Source: Nocardia sp. SYP-A9097
Lineage (GTDB): Bacteria > Actinomycetota > Actinomycetes > Mycobacteriales > Mycobacteriaceae
Direction: 5' to 3'
NCBI RefSeq assembly: GCF_009649815.1
Contig: NZ_WJIC01000024.1
Location: 1-64,000 of the forward strand
DNA: 64,000 nt
Of the stretch, positions 40,127 through 49,381 are shown piece by piece; the first letter of the stretch is position 1, and the number at the start of each line of letters is the position of its first letter. The position numbers were made by a program, and so were the translations under genes. The notes under the pieces were generated by a model, which saw only the letters and a list, made by a program, of their open reading frames with translations, had not been told where the DNA came from and ran no database searches.

Positions 40127-41053
40127 TCAGCGGCGGGTTCCGCCGTAGCGATCTGCCAGGCGAGCTTCATTTGTCGGGGGTTTGTTGGTGGTCGGGGCTG
40201 CGGGCTTTGCCGGGTCCGTTGCTGTAGGGGGCGCGTCAGTTGGACTGATCGGGTCTGTGGGAGTCGCGGGCTCCGGGGTGGATTCGGCGCGTTCGCGGCG
40301 GCGGGCTCGGATTTCGGCGTAGACGAAGTAGCCGAGGCCGAGGGGGGCCATGATGCCGAAGGCCAGCCATTGGAGGCCGTAGGAGAGGTAGGGGCCGGCG
40401 TCCAGTTGGGGGAGGGGGACGGGGGCGAAGGCGCCGGGCTGATTCTCGTCGAGTTGGAGGTAGCCGCCGCGGTCGTTGGTGGGGATGGGGGTCAGGGGGA
40501 GGTGCAGGACTGTTGAATCCTGTTGGGTGTCAATGGAATAGACCTGGCGGTAGCCGTCCTCGGTCATGGGGGGCTTGGTGTCGACGGTGCCTTCGGAGGC
40601 TCGGACCCTCGCCTGCAGATGCTGTTTGCCCGACGGCGGGGCGGGGACCTGGGGTGGGCGGGAGCCGTTGACGGCGGCGATCAGGCCGCGATCGACCAGG
40701 ACGGTGCGGCCGTCATCGAGGGTGAAGGCGGTCAGCACCGAGAAGGCGGGGTCCTGGCCGAGGTGGCGCAGGCGCACCAGCACGGTGGAGTCGGGGACGT
40801 AGCTGCCATCGGCGGTGACTCGACGCCATTCGGTGTCCCGGCCGGGGCCGCCGAGCATCGTGCTCACATCGACGGGATCGGCGTGCACCGAATCCGCGAT
40901 GCGCTGATTGCGTTCGGAGGTGGTGGTGTTCTTGCCCAGCTGCCATGGCGCGAGCACCGAAAAACACAGGTACGCGAAGCCCGCGACCACCACCGCGAGG
41001 ATCACCCAGCTCGGGCGCAGCAGAAAAGTGAGGCGGCGGAACAGGGAGCTCAT
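40127..41053 (-). CDS. SURF1-family cytochrome oxidase biogenesis protein
   Basis: A 308-residue membrane protein. It has a helix at about residues 16-38 (WVILAVVVAGFAYLCFSVLA), a periplasmic domain with RLRHLGQDPAFSVLTAFTLD, the family end DAGPYLSYGLQWLAFGIMAP and a second helix. The last 60 residues are a Pro/Thr-rich cytosolic tail (TPEPATPTDPISPTDAPPTA), longer than in most homologues. SURF1 helps heme a insertion into aa3 oxidase. The ATG overlaps the stop of the phosphatase gene (ATGA). Confidence 0.9.
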   Translation of the reverse strand: MSSLFRRLTFLLRPSWVILAVVVAGFAYLCFSVLAPWQLGKNTTTSERNQRIADSVHADPVDVSTMLGGPGRDTEWRRVTADGSYVPDSTVLVRLRHLGQDPAFSVLTAFTLDDGRTVLVDRGLIAAVNGSRPPQVPAPPSGKQHLQARVRASEGTVDTKPPMTEDGYRQVYSIDTQQDSTVLHLPLTPIPTNDRGGYLQLDENQPGAFAPVPLPQLDAGPYLSYGLQWLAFGIMAPLGLGYFVYAEIRARRRERAESTPEPATPTDPISPTDAPPTATDPAKPAAPTTNKPPTNEARLADRYGGTRR

Positions 41054-41541
41054 GCGGGATCGCCTTCACCGAGCTGTTCGCGCACCCAGTCCAGCAGTCC
41101 GGGCACGGCGGCCTCGATCTGCTCGCGGACGAGTGCGAAATCGGATTGATCGCCGTAATACGGGTCCGGCACATCCGGTCCGTCGGCGTTCGGGTCGAAG
41201 CTGCGCAGCAGGCGCCGCCGCTCGGACGACACACCCAACTGCGCGAGCGCGCGCTCATGCCCGGAGTCGAGGGCGATCAACAGATCGGCGTCCAAATGGT
41301 CGGCACCGATCACCGCCGCCCGATGCCCGACCGGATACCCATGGCTCCGCAACTCGGCGGTGGTCCGCCGGTCAGCGTCATCGCCGACATGCCAGCTCCC
41401 GGTCCCGGCGCTGCTCACGCGCACCCGATCACCGAGACCCGCCCGTTCCAGATGCGCCGCGAACATCTTCTCGGCCATCGGAGACCGGCAGATGTTCCCG
41501 GTACAAATAAACGACACATGCAGCTCGCCCACGACAGCCAT
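41050..41541 (-). CDS. ptpA: low-molecular-weight protein-tyrosine phosphatase (PtpA-like)
   Basis: A 163-residue enzyme. The CX5R active site is VSFICTGNICRSPMAEKMFA, at residues 14-21, and the acid-base loop is VPDPYYGDQSDF, with Asp. In M. tuberculosis the orthologue is secreted and acts in macrophages; in environmental species its role is less clear. It starts at the ATG 41539-41541 and overlaps SURF1 by four bases, so they are coupled. It is divergent from the CobC-like gene by 43 bases. It matches Rv2234 in position. Confidence 0.92.
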   Translation of the reverse strand: MAVVGELHVSFICTGNICRSPMAEKMFAAHLERAGLGDRVRVSSAGTGSWHVGDDADRRTTAELRSHGYPVGHRAAVIGADHLDADLLIALDSGHERALAQLGVSSERRRLLRSFDPNADGPDVPDPYYGDQSDFALVREQIEAAVPGLLDWVREQLGEGDPA

Positions 41542-41584
41542 TCTGTCCGGTGACCCCCAACCCGGGCCACGTAGGGTGTTCGCT

Positions 41585-42766
41585 GTGCCGAAGCACACCA
41601 CCCCGAACCCCGCTCCCGCCGACCCTGAGGCCCCTTTCCAGGACACCGGCGACCCAGCCCATGCCGCTGGCGTCGTCGACTATGCGAAGTTGCGGCATCA
41701 CGGGGATGTGGAGACTCGGGTGGGGATGCTCGACTTCGCGGTGAATGTGCAGGGGAGTGGGCCGCCGGACTGGCTGCGGGAGCGGTTGGCCGAGCGGTTG
41801 GGGGAGCTGGGGCGGTATCCGGATGCGGGGGAGGAGCTGGCCGTCCGGGAAGCGGTGGCGGCTCGGCACGGGCGACGGGCCGACGAGGTGCTGCTGCTGG
41901 CGGGAGCCGCCGAGGGATTCGCCATGCTGCCTCGGTTGGGGTCGAAGTTGGCCGCGGTGATTCACCCGTCCTTCACCGAGCCCGAACTCGCGCTGCGCGA
42001 GGCGGGGGTGCCGGTGGCGCGGGTGGTGTTGGAGACGCCGTACACACTGAATTCTGTTGTGGTGCAGCCGAATACGTCGGGTGTTGGGGCTGGGGCGTCG
42101 CACGGCGCGATGCAGGCGGTGGCTGGCGGGGTGCCCGAGGGGGCGGATTTGGTGGTGGTGGGGAATCCGACCAATCCGACTTCGGTGTTGCACGCGCGGG
42201 AGAGTTTGCTTGCGTTGCGGCGGCCCGGACGGGTTGTCGTTGTTGACGAGGCATTCGCGGATGCGGTGGTGGGGGAGACGGAATCGCTTGCCGGGGTGGG
42301 GCTTTCGGATGTGCTGGTGTTGCGGAGTTTGACCAAGACCTGGGCGCTGGCCGGATTGCGGTGCGGGTATTTTCTCGGGGATCCGGAGTTGCTGGCGCGG
42401 TTGAATCATGGGCGGGCGCATTGGGCTTTGGGGACATTGCAGTTGGAGGCTATCGCGGCTACCTGCTCGGCCGAGGCGGTCGCGGAGTCGCAGCGGATGG
42501 CGGAAAGTATTGCGGCGCATCGGGAAGCGATGATTCCGCGGCTGCGGGGGCTCGGAATCGAAGTGCATGAGCCTGCGCGCGGGCCGTTTCTGCTGATTCG
42601 GGTTCCGGATGCGGAACTATTGCGGAAGAAACTCGCGGACCAGGGGATCGCGGTGCGGCGCGGGGATACTTTCCCGGGGCTGGAATCCGGATTCCTGCGA
42701 TTGGCGGTACGCCCGGCAGCGGAGGTGGATCGGCTGGTGGATGCCATCGCCGAGGTCGGACTGTAA
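41585..42766 (+). CDS. cobC: CobC-like PLP aminotransferase
   Basis: A 393-residue fold-type I aminotransferase of the histidinol-phosphate/CobC (threonine-phosphate decarboxylase-like) group. The PLP Lys is in LVLRSLTKTWALAGLRCGYF, the VVVGNPTNPTSVLHARESLL segment binds PLP, and VVVDEAFADAV has the conserved Asp. A GTG at 41585 is chosen over one nine bases upstream. In mycobacteria this gene (Rv2231c) sits by cobD and Nif3. It may make the aminopropanol phosphate used by CobD, but the substrate is not proven. It is followed 31 bases later by the Nif3 gene. Confidence 0.87.
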   Translation: MPKHTTPNPAPADPEAPFQDTGDPAHAAGVVDYAKLRHHGDVETRVGMLDFAVNVQGSGPPDWLRERLAERLGELGRYPDAGEELAVREAVAARHGRRADEVLLLAGAAEGFAMLPRLGSKLAAVIHPSFTEPELALREAGVPVARVVLETPYTLNSVVVQPNTSGVGAGASHGAMQAVAGGVPEGADLVVVGNPTNPTSVLHARESLLALRRPGRVVVVDEAFADAVVGETESLAGVGLSDVLVLRSLTKTWALAGLRCGYFLGDPELLARLNHGRAHWALGTLQLEAIAATCSAEAVAESQRMAESIAAHREAMIPRLRGLGIEVHEPARGPFLLIRVPDAELLRKKLADQGIAVRRGDTFPGLESGFLRLAVRPAAEVDRLVDAIAEVGL

Positions 42767-42797
42767 TGAAAATGACTGTGTCGGAGGAGGTTCGGTG

Positions 42798-43925
42798 ATG
42801 GCGGTGCGACTGGCCGAGGTGATCGCGGCGCTCGATGCGGCATATCCACCGGGGCTGGCCGAGTCGTGGGACTCGGTCGGGCTGGTCGCCGGGGATCCGG
42901 CGGAGCAGGTCTCGCGGGTACTGTTCGCGGTGGATGCCACCGCGACCGTCGTCGACGAGGCAATCGACTGGGGCGCACAGGCTTTGGTGGTGCACCACCC
43001 GCTGCTGCTGCGCGGCGTCGACACCGTGGCGGCCGATACGCCGAAAGGCGCTCTGCTGCACCGGCTCATCCGCTCCGGGTGTGCGCTGTTCACCGCCCAC
43101 ACCAATGCGGACTCCGCCGATCCGGGTGTTTCGGACGCGCTCGCGCACGCCATCGGATTGACGGTCATCGGACCGCTTGAACCGAAACCCGTTACCGCCC
43201 TGGACGAATGGGAGGTGATCGTCCCGAGCACGCACACCGAGCAGGTGTTGAACGCGCTGTTCGCGGCGGGCGCGGGCGGGATCGGAAACTATCGCGACAG
43301 CGCCTGGCGGTCGGCGGGCACGAGCCAATTCCGCCCGGTCGAAGGCGCGAATCCCGCAGTCGGCGAGATCGGTGAACTGCACCGCCAGGACGAGGATCGC
43401 ATCGAGGTCGTCGCCCCGCCGTCCCGCCGTGCGGAGGTGCTCGCGGCCCTGCGCGCCGCCCACCCCTACGAAGAGCCCGCCTACCACGTCACCGAACGCG
43501 CCAAGCTCCCCTCGACCCTCGGCATCGGCCGGATCGGCGAGCTCGCGGCCCCGGAAACCTTGCGCGAGTTCACCGCTCGCGTCACCAAGGGCTTGCCCGC
43601 GACCACCTGGGGCGTCCGCGCCGCCGGTGATCCGAACCGCCTGATCCGCACGGTCGCGGTCTGCGGCGGCGCGGGCGACTCCTTCCTGAACACCGTCGCC
43701 CGACTCGGCGTGGACGCGTACGTCACTTCCGACCTACGCCACCACCCAGCCGACGAACACCTGCGCGCCGGCGGCCCCGCCCTCATCGACGCCGCCCACT
43801 GGGCCACCGAATTCCCTTGGTGCGCACAGGCGGAGGCCGTCCTCCGCACCGCCCACCCCACCCTCGAGACACGCGTCTCCGCAATCCGCACCGACCCATG
43901 GACGGTCGGCGCGGCCGACTGCTGA
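42798..43925 (+). CDS. Nif3-like dinuclear metal center protein (GTP cyclohydrolase 1 type 2 homologue)
   Basis: A 375-residue protein. The N-terminal half has LAESWDSVGLVAGDPAEQVS and ALVVHHPLLLRGVDTVAADT, with the His pair for the two metals. A PII-like insert of about 110 residues (PVTALDEWEVIVPSTHTEQV) is present, as in three-domain members. The C-terminal half has TVAVCGGAGDSFLNTVARLG, VDAYVTSDLRHHPADEHL, and ALIDAAHWATE. The biochemical role is unclear. GGAGGAGG lies before the ATG at 42798. The orthologue is Rv2230c. Confidence 0.92.
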   Translation: MAVRLAEVIAALDAAYPPGLAESWDSVGLVAGDPAEQVSRVLFAVDATATVVDEAIDWGAQALVVHHPLLLRGVDTVAADTPKGALLHRLIRSGCALFTAHTNADSADPGVSDALAHAIGLTVIGPLEPKPVTALDEWEVIVPSTHTEQVLNALFAAGAGGIGNYRDSAWRSAGTSQFRPVEGANPAVGEIGELHRQDEDRIEVVAPPSRRAEVLAALRAAHPYEEPAYHVTERAKLPSTLGIGRIGELAAPETLREFTARVTKGLPATTWGVRAAGDPNRLIRTVAVCGGAGDSFLNTVARLGVDAYVTSDLRHHPADEHLRAGGPALIDAAHWATEFPWCAQAEAVLRTAHPTLETRVSAIRTDPWTVGAADC

Positions 43926-43997
43926 CGGAGTGATTTGCCCCCGGAGATGACGGGGCTGCTCGGGGTTGCTCGCGGCGAGTCCATCGGGTGGTCGGGT

Positions 43998-44441
43998 TCA
44001 GTCCGCCACGATGATCGTCGGCTCGTGTGCCACCGGGAAATTTACCGAATTGGCGATGAAGCATTTCTTGTGGGCCTCGGTATGTAGGGCGGCGGCCCGC
44101 TCGGTCATTTCCGGCTGGCGAATGGTGACTCGGGGCCGCAGGGTGACCTGCTGGAATCGCACGTCGTCCATGATTCCCTCGGCGGTGTCGTGGTAGTTCG
44201 TCACCACGATGCCCGCTTCGGCGCACAGGTGCAGGTACCAGAGCATGTGGCAGTCCGATAGCGAGGCGACCAGCAGTTGCTCCGGATTCCAGCGCGTCTT
44301 GTCACCCCGGAATTTGGGGTCGGAGGTGGCGGCGATGGGTGGCCGGCCGTCGGCGTGCAGTTCGTGGTCGCGGGTGTAGTCGCGGTATCCGGTGGTCGCA
44401 CCGGACCACGTGACCTCGACCTCATAGCGGTGTTCTCCCAT
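43998..44441 (-). CDS. OsmC-family peroxiredoxin-like protein
   Basis: A 147-residue OsmC/Ohr-type protein. It shows WNPEQLLVASLSDCHMLWYL, with the first reactive Cys, and EAHKKCFIANSVNFPV, with the second. These proteins reduce organic hydroperoxides using a Cys pair. The start is set at the ATG at 44439-44441; the long upstream frame is the reverse of the zinc-ribbon gene. It stands alone, convergent with the Nif3 gene. Which subfamily (OsmC, Ohr or YhfA) is not settled. Confidence 0.88.
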   Translation of the reverse strand: MGEHRYEVEVTWSGATTGYRDYTRDHELHADGRPPIAATSDPKFRGDKTRWNPEQLLVASLSDCHMLWYLHLCAEAGIVVTNYHDTAEGIMDDVRFQQVTLRPRVTIRQPEMTERAAALHTEAHKKCFIANSVNFPVAHEPTIIVAD

Positions 44442-44606
44442 CCGCCGACCCTCGCATATCGCCCGGTCGCGCGTCCGGCTATTTTCCGGCGAGAGCCAGT
44501 CTCGCGAGCAAATGTCCAGGTTGCGGTGGGGTTGGGTAATCGGGGTGCTCCGGACGGGTACGGTGGGAGTCTTGAACCGTCCATAGCGTCCAGGAGACCT
44601 TCCGCG

Positions 44607-45344
44607 TTGAATGCCGAACCTTCGATCCAGTCCAAGCTGCTCGACCTTGCCGCCGTCGACGCCGAACTGACCCGGATCGAGCACCGCCGCAAGGTGCTGC
44701 CCGAGGAGCAGGAGGTGCAGCGGCTGGAGGCCGAGCGGACGGCGCGCAAGGACGCGGCGGTGAAGGTCGAGATCCTCATCGACGACCTCGACCGCGATAT
44801 CCGCAAGCTGGAGGGCGAGATCGACGCCGTCCGCAAGCGTGAGGACCGCGACCGCACCATGCTGACCTCCGGTTCGGTCGGCGCCAAGCAGCTCTCCGAA
44901 CTGCAGCACGAGCTGACCAGCCTGGAGCGCCGCCGCAAGGTCCTGGAGGACGACGAGATCGATGTGCTGGAGCGCCGCGAGGCCGCCGCCGCCGATCACT
45001 CGCACGCCGGCGCCAACCTCGACCAGGCCGAACAGGACCTCGTCGACGCCGAACGCCGCCGCGACGACGCCGTCGCCGACCTGAATGTCGCCCAGCAGCG
45101 CTGCGAATCCGACCGCAAGGTCCTGGCCGCCGGTTTCCCCGCCGACCTGCTCGCCGCCTACGACAAACAGCGCAGCTCCTACGGCGTAGGCGCGGCCCTG
45201 CTGCAGGCCCGCCGCTGCGGCGCCTGCCGCATCGAACTCGACCGCGGCGAAATCTCCCGCATCGCCAAGACCGCCCCCGATGTGGTCCTGCGCTGCCCCG
45301 AATGCAACTCGATCATGGTGCGCACCAAGCACTCCGGACTCTGA
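44607..45344 (+). CDS. coiled-coil protein with C4-type zinc ribbon
   Basis: A 245-residue protein with a long central coiled coil (about residues 15-180, EHRRKVLPEEQEVQRLEAER, KLEGEIDAVRKREDRDR). Its C-terminal zinc ribbon reads RRCGACRIELD and then VLRCPECNSIMV. This is the family of Rv2229c. The role is unknown; binding of nucleic acid is possible. The start is TTG at 44607-44609 with AGGAGA nine bases before. It is the only start that gives the normal N-terminus. Next downstream is the RNase H gene after a 320-base gap. Confidence 0.87.
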   Translation: MNAEPSIQSKLLDLAAVDAELTRIEHRRKVLPEEQEVQRLEAERTARKDAAVKVEILIDDLDRDIRKLEGEIDAVRKREDRDRTMLTSGSVGAKQLSELQHELTSLERRRKVLEDDEIDVLERREAAAADHSHAGANLDQAEQDLVDAERRRDDAVADLNVAQQRCESDRKVLAAGFPADLLAAYDKQRSSYGVGAALLQARRCGACRIELDRGEISRIAKTAPDVVLRCPECNSIMVRTKHSGL

Positions 45345-45664
45345 ATCGCCCCACCATCGCCGATCCCGCGCATCGCGTCCGATTCACGCGATGCGCGTGG
45401 GCAACCGCGTGCGAGGGAGGCGACCGGCGAGTCCTCGACCGCACCGGACGGCGAAGGTTCTCGATTCGACGGGCCGACAGTCGAACTCGGCATCCCGGCA
45501 ACGGGTGCCGGTGCGTTGCGCGGGTGGCGTCGCCCGGCTGACCGCGGTGGCCTGGCAGGATGTGGCGTATGAGCCCGCGGCCGATCGAGCGGCGCAAGGC
45601 ATAAGGCGGTGGCACCTCGCTTCCTGAGTTGCCGCCAGGCACCTATGGAAGGTGAGTTGCGGTG
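45345..45664 (+). other. gene-free interval
   Basis: Between the zinc-ribbon gene and the RNase H/phosphatase gene. Several overlapping frames are open but none has a convincing start or domain. A small CCGGCAACGGGTGCCGG hairpin lies near 45500; no riboswitch motif was recognised. It probably holds the RNase H promoter. Confidence 0.4.
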
Positions 45665-47002
45665 ATGGACAAGGTTGTTGTCGAGGCCGACGGTGGGTCG
45701 CGGGGGAATCCGGGGCCTTCCGGGTACGGCGCTGTGGTGTGGGACGCCGATCGCGAGCATGTGCTCGCCGAGCGCAAGGAGTTCCTCGGCGTCGCCACCA
45801 ACAATGTCGCCGAGTACCGGGGTTTGATCGCCGGGTTGGAGGCCGCTGCCGAACTGGGTGCGCGCGAAGTCTCCGTTCGGATGGACTCCAAGCTCGTGGT
45901 CGAGCAGATGTCCGGGCGCTGGAAGGTCAAGCACGAGTCCATGATTCCGCTGGCGGATCGCGCCCGGCGGCTGGTGGCCGGATTCGATCGGGTGAGCTTC
46001 GCGTGGATTCCGCGCAAGGAGAATTCGCACGCGGATCAGCTCGCCAACGAGGCCATGGATGACGCCCACATCGTCGATGAGGTACGTACCGCGCTCGCAC
46101 AGGCCGAGCCGGTGGCACCCGCCCGCGTCGCGGATTCGGTTCCAGCCCAGTCCGACTCGGCCACCTCCGCGCAGCGGGAGTCCGCGATATCCGCCGGACC
46201 CGCTCTACAGAATTCGGCCACATCCGCCGCAGCCGTGCAGCCAGATTCCGCGGGGTCTGCCACCGCCGTGCAGCCGGATTCCGCAGGCTCCGCCACGGCC
46301 GTGTTCTCGGGTTCGGCGAGTTCCGGCGCAGCCGCGCAGGCGAATTCAGGTCCTTCCGCATCGCCCGCGCCCGGGTGGACCGGCGCGGTGGGGCGACCCA
46401 CTCGGATGCTGTTGCTGCGGCATGGGCAGACGGAATTGTCTGTGGAGCGCAGGTATTCGGGGCGGGGGAATCCGGCGCTGACCGAGGTGGGGCGGGGTCA
46501 AGCCGCGAGTGCGGCGAAAATGCTTGCCACCAAAGGGAATATCGCGGCGATCGTGTCCTCGCCGCTGGGGCGGGCGCGGGAGACCGCCGAGGCCGCGGGT
46601 GCGGCGCTCGGGTTGCCGGTGCGGGTGCTCGACGGCTTGATCGAGACGGATTTCGGTGCGTGGGAAGGGCTCAGCTTCCGCGAGGCCGCCGAACAGGACC
46701 CCGAGTTGCATGCTCGCTGGCTGGGCGATCCGTCGGTCGCGCCGCCCGGTGGGGAGAGCTTCGATCAGGTACGCGAGCGCATCGAGGGCGTGCGCCGCGA
46801 TCTGGTCGCACTGTATCCGGGCGCGAATGTGCTTGTGGTGAGCCATGTCACGCCGATCAAGATGCTGCTGCAGCTCGCGCTCGGCGTGGGCCCGTCGCTG
46901 CTGTACCGCCTGCACCTGGACCTGGCGTCGCTGTCCATCGCCGAGTTCTACCCGGATGGCGGCTCATCGGTCCGCCTGGCCAACGACACGTCCTACCTGT
47001 GA
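45665..47002 (+). CDS. bifunctional RNase H/acid phosphatase
   Basis: A 445-residue fusion. Residues 1-130 are RNase H type I: VVEADGGSRGNPGPSGYGAV has the first Asp, NNVAEYRGLIAGLEAA the Glu, VRMDSKLVVEQMSGRWKVKH the second Asp, and NSHADQLANEAMDDA the last Asp. A linker of about 100 residues follows. Residues 235 to the end are a histidine phosphatase: MLLLRHGQTELSVERRYSGR and VVSHVTPIKMLLQLALGVG. In M. tuberculosis the orthologue Rv2228c has RNase H and alpha-ribazole-phosphatase-type activities (CobC function). GGAAGGTGAG precedes the start. The Ala/Ser linker is unusually repetitive (46232-46297). Confidence 0.93.
   Translation: MDKVVVEADGGSRGNPGPSGYGAVVWDADREHVLAERKEFLGVATNNVAEYRGLIAGLEAAAELGAREVSVRMDSKLVVEQMSGRWKVKHESMIPLADRARRLVAGFDRVSFAWIPRKENSHADQLANEAMDDAHIVDEVRTALAQAEPVAPARVADSVPAQSDSATSAQRESAISAGPALQNSATSAAAVQPDSAGSATAVQPDSAGSATAVFSGSASSGAAAQANSGPSASPAPGWTGAVGRPTRMLLLRHGQTELSVERRYSGRGNPALTEVGRGQAASAAKMLATKGNIAAIVSSPLGRARETAEAAGAALGLPVRVLDGLIETDFGAWEGLSFREAAEQDPELHARWLGDPSVAPPGGESFDQVRERIEGVRRDLVALYPGANVLVVSHVTPIKMLLQLALGVGPSLLYRLHLDLASLSIAEFYPDGGSSVRLANDTSYL
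46232..46297 (+). repeat. 33-base tandem repeat in the RNase H/phosphatase linker
   Basis: Two 33-base units encode the 11-residue repeat QPDSAGSATAV and differ at only a few wobble bases. More degenerate units with Ser-Ala-Ser spacing continue on both sides. The number of units probably varies between strains. Confidence 0.8.
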
Positions 47003-47033
47003 CTTCCCCGTCATTCTGGTCTGGAACTTCCCT

Positions 47034-47108
47034 CGTCATTCCGGCGTGCTCTTGGCCGGAATCCACCGTGTAGCTGTGGATCCCGGCCAAAAACATGCCG
47101 GGATGACG
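47034..47108. repeat. 75-base palindromic intergenic repeat
   Basis: CGTCATTCCGGCGTGCTCTT and GGCCGGAATCCAC pair with GTGGATCCCGGCC and AACATGCCGGGATGACG around an eight-base loop, so nearly the whole element folds. Extra GTCATTC and GGAATGACGG half-units flank it. The motif CGTCATNCCGGC is a common bacterial intergenic repeat type. It separates convergent genes and may act as a terminator. Interval 47003-47151 holds nothing else. Confidence 0.85.
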
Positions 47109-47151
47109 GGCGGGGAGCATGCCGGAATGACGGAAATCTCGACGTGCGCTT

Positions 47152-48039
47152 TTACGGTCGCAGTGTCGCGGTGAGGAACTCGATCTGGTCGTAGACGGCC
47201 TTCTCGAACCAGTCGTCGAAGTAGATGTCGAAGTGCCCGATCGGGTACTGTTTCACCACGGCGTGCTTGGTTCGCTCGGCCGCGCGCAGGGTCGGCCCGG
47301 CGGGTGCGACGGTGTCCTTCTCGCAGATGGCGTAGAATACCGGCGCCTTGATGTCCTTGGCGCGCCGCGCAGGTGAGTCGAACAGTGTCGACATGCCGAT
47401 GCGGGCAGGCACTTTCGGCCGGTACTGGGTGGATTCCTCAGCGAGCCTGCCGAATCCGTCCGGCACATCCGCCGCACTCATCAGCGCGGCGGAGTGCTTC
47501 TTACCCGCCAATCGCGCCGAGATCGGCCGCCGGATCACCGGCCCGACGATCATGTCCGTCAGGGCGAGCGTCCCGGTTTTCACCAGATTGATCGGCCCCT
47601 TCACCATGGCCGAGGACCACCCGCTGGTGAACGGACACTGCGCGACCACCGCCGCGATGTAGTGATCGTCCGGAGCCACCGAGAGCACATGTCCACCACC
47701 GAAGGAGCTGCCCCACAACGCGATTCGCGTCGCGTCGATACCTCGAACGGTGCGCGCGTAGGCGATGGCCGCATGCCAGTCCTCGCGCTGCCGCGCGATA
47801 TGTATGACATGTCGCGGCTCACCCCCGCTCGCTCCGAAACTCCGATAATCGAAGGCCAGCACCGCGATTCCCGCCGCGGCGAATCGCCGCGCATACCGAT
47901 CCAATCCCATTTCCCGATCGGCCCCGAGCCCGTGCCCCATCACCAGCAGGGGGCGCGGCCGCATCGGCCCATCCGGCAGATACAGCCATCCCGCACACTG
48001 TTCACCACCGGAAGGGAACCCCACCTCGACACGCTCCAT
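47152..48039 (-). CDS. alpha/beta hydrolase
   Basis: A 295-residue cytosolic hydrolase, related in pattern to the gene at 13140. It has LLVMGHGLGADREMGLDRYA, FDYRSFGASGGEPRHVIHIA, the nucleophile elbow RIALWGSSFGGGHVLSV with Ser, ICEKDTVAPAG with Asp, and YPIGHFDIYFDDWFEKAV with His, so a full catalytic triad is visible. The substrate is unknown. The ATG at 48037-48039 is the first start. It is divergent from rnpB, which begins 26 bases away. Confidence 0.85.
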   Translation of the reverse strand: MERVEVGFPSGGEQCAGWLYLPDGPMRPRPLLVMGHGLGADREMGLDRYARRFAAAGIAVLAFDYRSFGASGGEPRHVIHIARQREDWHAAIAYARTVRGIDATRIALWGSSFGGGHVLSVAPDDHYIAAVVAQCPFTSGWSSAMVKGPINLVKTGTLALTDMIVGPVIRRPISARLAGKKHSAALMSAADVPDGFGRLAEESTQYRPKVPARIGMSTLFDSPARRAKDIKAPVFYAICEKDTVAPAGPTLRAAERTKHAVVKQYPIGHFDIYFDDWFEKAVYDQIEFLTATLRP

Positions 48040-48064
48040 GGCCCATTACCGTACCCTGGTGGCC

Positions 48065-48498
<434 letters not shown>

Positions 48499-48584
48499 TT
48501 TCGGGGGTGTTCGCCCAGTGCCATGATGGAAGGTGGGCCGCGGCCGGATACCCGTGGCACAGTGGGAAATTCGCGGTGCGAACA

Positions 48585-49376
48585 ATGGCCGTTCTATATG
48601 TGCTGGTCGCTACGATCGCAATTCTGGGTGTCATCACCGGGATGGTCCTCGCCACCGGGGTCCGGGTGGTCACCCAATACGAGAAAGGCGTGGTCTTCCG
48701 GCTCGGCCGGGTCCGCGCGGTGCGGGAACCGGGTCTGCGCCTGCTACTTCCGGGCGTGGACAAGATGCGCAAGGTCACCATGCAGGTGATCACCATGCCG
48801 GTCCCCGCGCAGGAGGGCATCACCCGCGACAATGTGACGGTTCGGGTGGATGCCGTCGTCTACTTCCGGGTCATCGATCCGATGCGCGCCATTATCGAGG
48901 TGCAGGATTATCTGTTCGCCGTCGCCCAGGTCGCGCAGACCTCACTCCGCTCGATCATCGGCAAGAGCGAACTCGACGATCTGCTCTCCAATCGCGAAGA
49001 GTTGAACAAGGGCCTGGAGCTCATGATCGACAATCCGGCCGTGGGCTGGGGCGTGCATATCGATCGCGTGGAGATCAAGGACGTGGCGCTACCGGATTCG
49101 ATGAAGCGCTCCATGTCCCGCCAGGCCGAGGCCGAGCGTGAGCGCCGCGCCCGCATCATCTCCGCCGAAGGCGAATTGCAGGCCTCCTCGATGCTCACCG
49201 AGGCCGCCACCCGCATGTCCGCCGCACCCGCCGCACTACAACTGCGACTTCTGGAAACGGTGGTTCAGGTTGCGGCCGAGAAGAACTCGACCCTGGTACT
49301 CCCATTCCCCGTCGAGTTGCTGCGCTTCCTCGAGAGCGGGACCACCCGCAACGAGAAGAATGAAGAAGAAGGATGA
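48585..49376 (+). CDS. SPFH/band 7 (slipin-like) membrane protein
   Basis: A 263-residue protein with an N-terminal membrane helix at about residues 3-25 (VLYVLVATIAILGVITGMVL). The band 7 domain follows: TQYEKGVVFRLGRVRAVREP, DNVTVRVDAVVYFRVIDPMR and VEIKDVALPDSMKRSMSRQA. A C-terminal coiled coil helps oligomerisation. Slipins form microdomain scaffolds. The ATG at 48585 gives the correct membrane start. The tiny gene at 49382 follows within five bases and is almost certainly co-transcribed. Confidence 0.9.
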   Translation: MAVLYVLVATIAILGVITGMVLATGVRVVTQYEKGVVFRLGRVRAVREPGLRLLLPGVDKMRKVTMQVITMPVPAQEGITRDNVTVRVDAVVYFRVIDPMRAIIEVQDYLFAVAQVAQTSLRSIIGKSELDDLLSNREELNKGLELMIDNPAVGWGVHIDRVEIKDVALPDSMKRSMSRQAEAERERRARIISAEGELQASSMLTEAATRMSAAPAALQLRLLETVVQVAAEKNSTLVLPFPVELLRFLESGTTRNEKNEEEG

Positions 49377-49381
49377 GGACA

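Noticed and set aside
43998..45332. Long minus-strand frame covering OsmC and the zinc-ribbon gene
   Set aside because: Only the last 147 residues are OsmC; the remainder is antisense to the zinc-ribbon gene.
45280..45627. Plus-strand frame in the gap before the RNase H gene
   Set aside because: It overlaps the end of the zinc-ribbon gene, is rich in Arg/Pro as random high-GC frames are, and has no start site.
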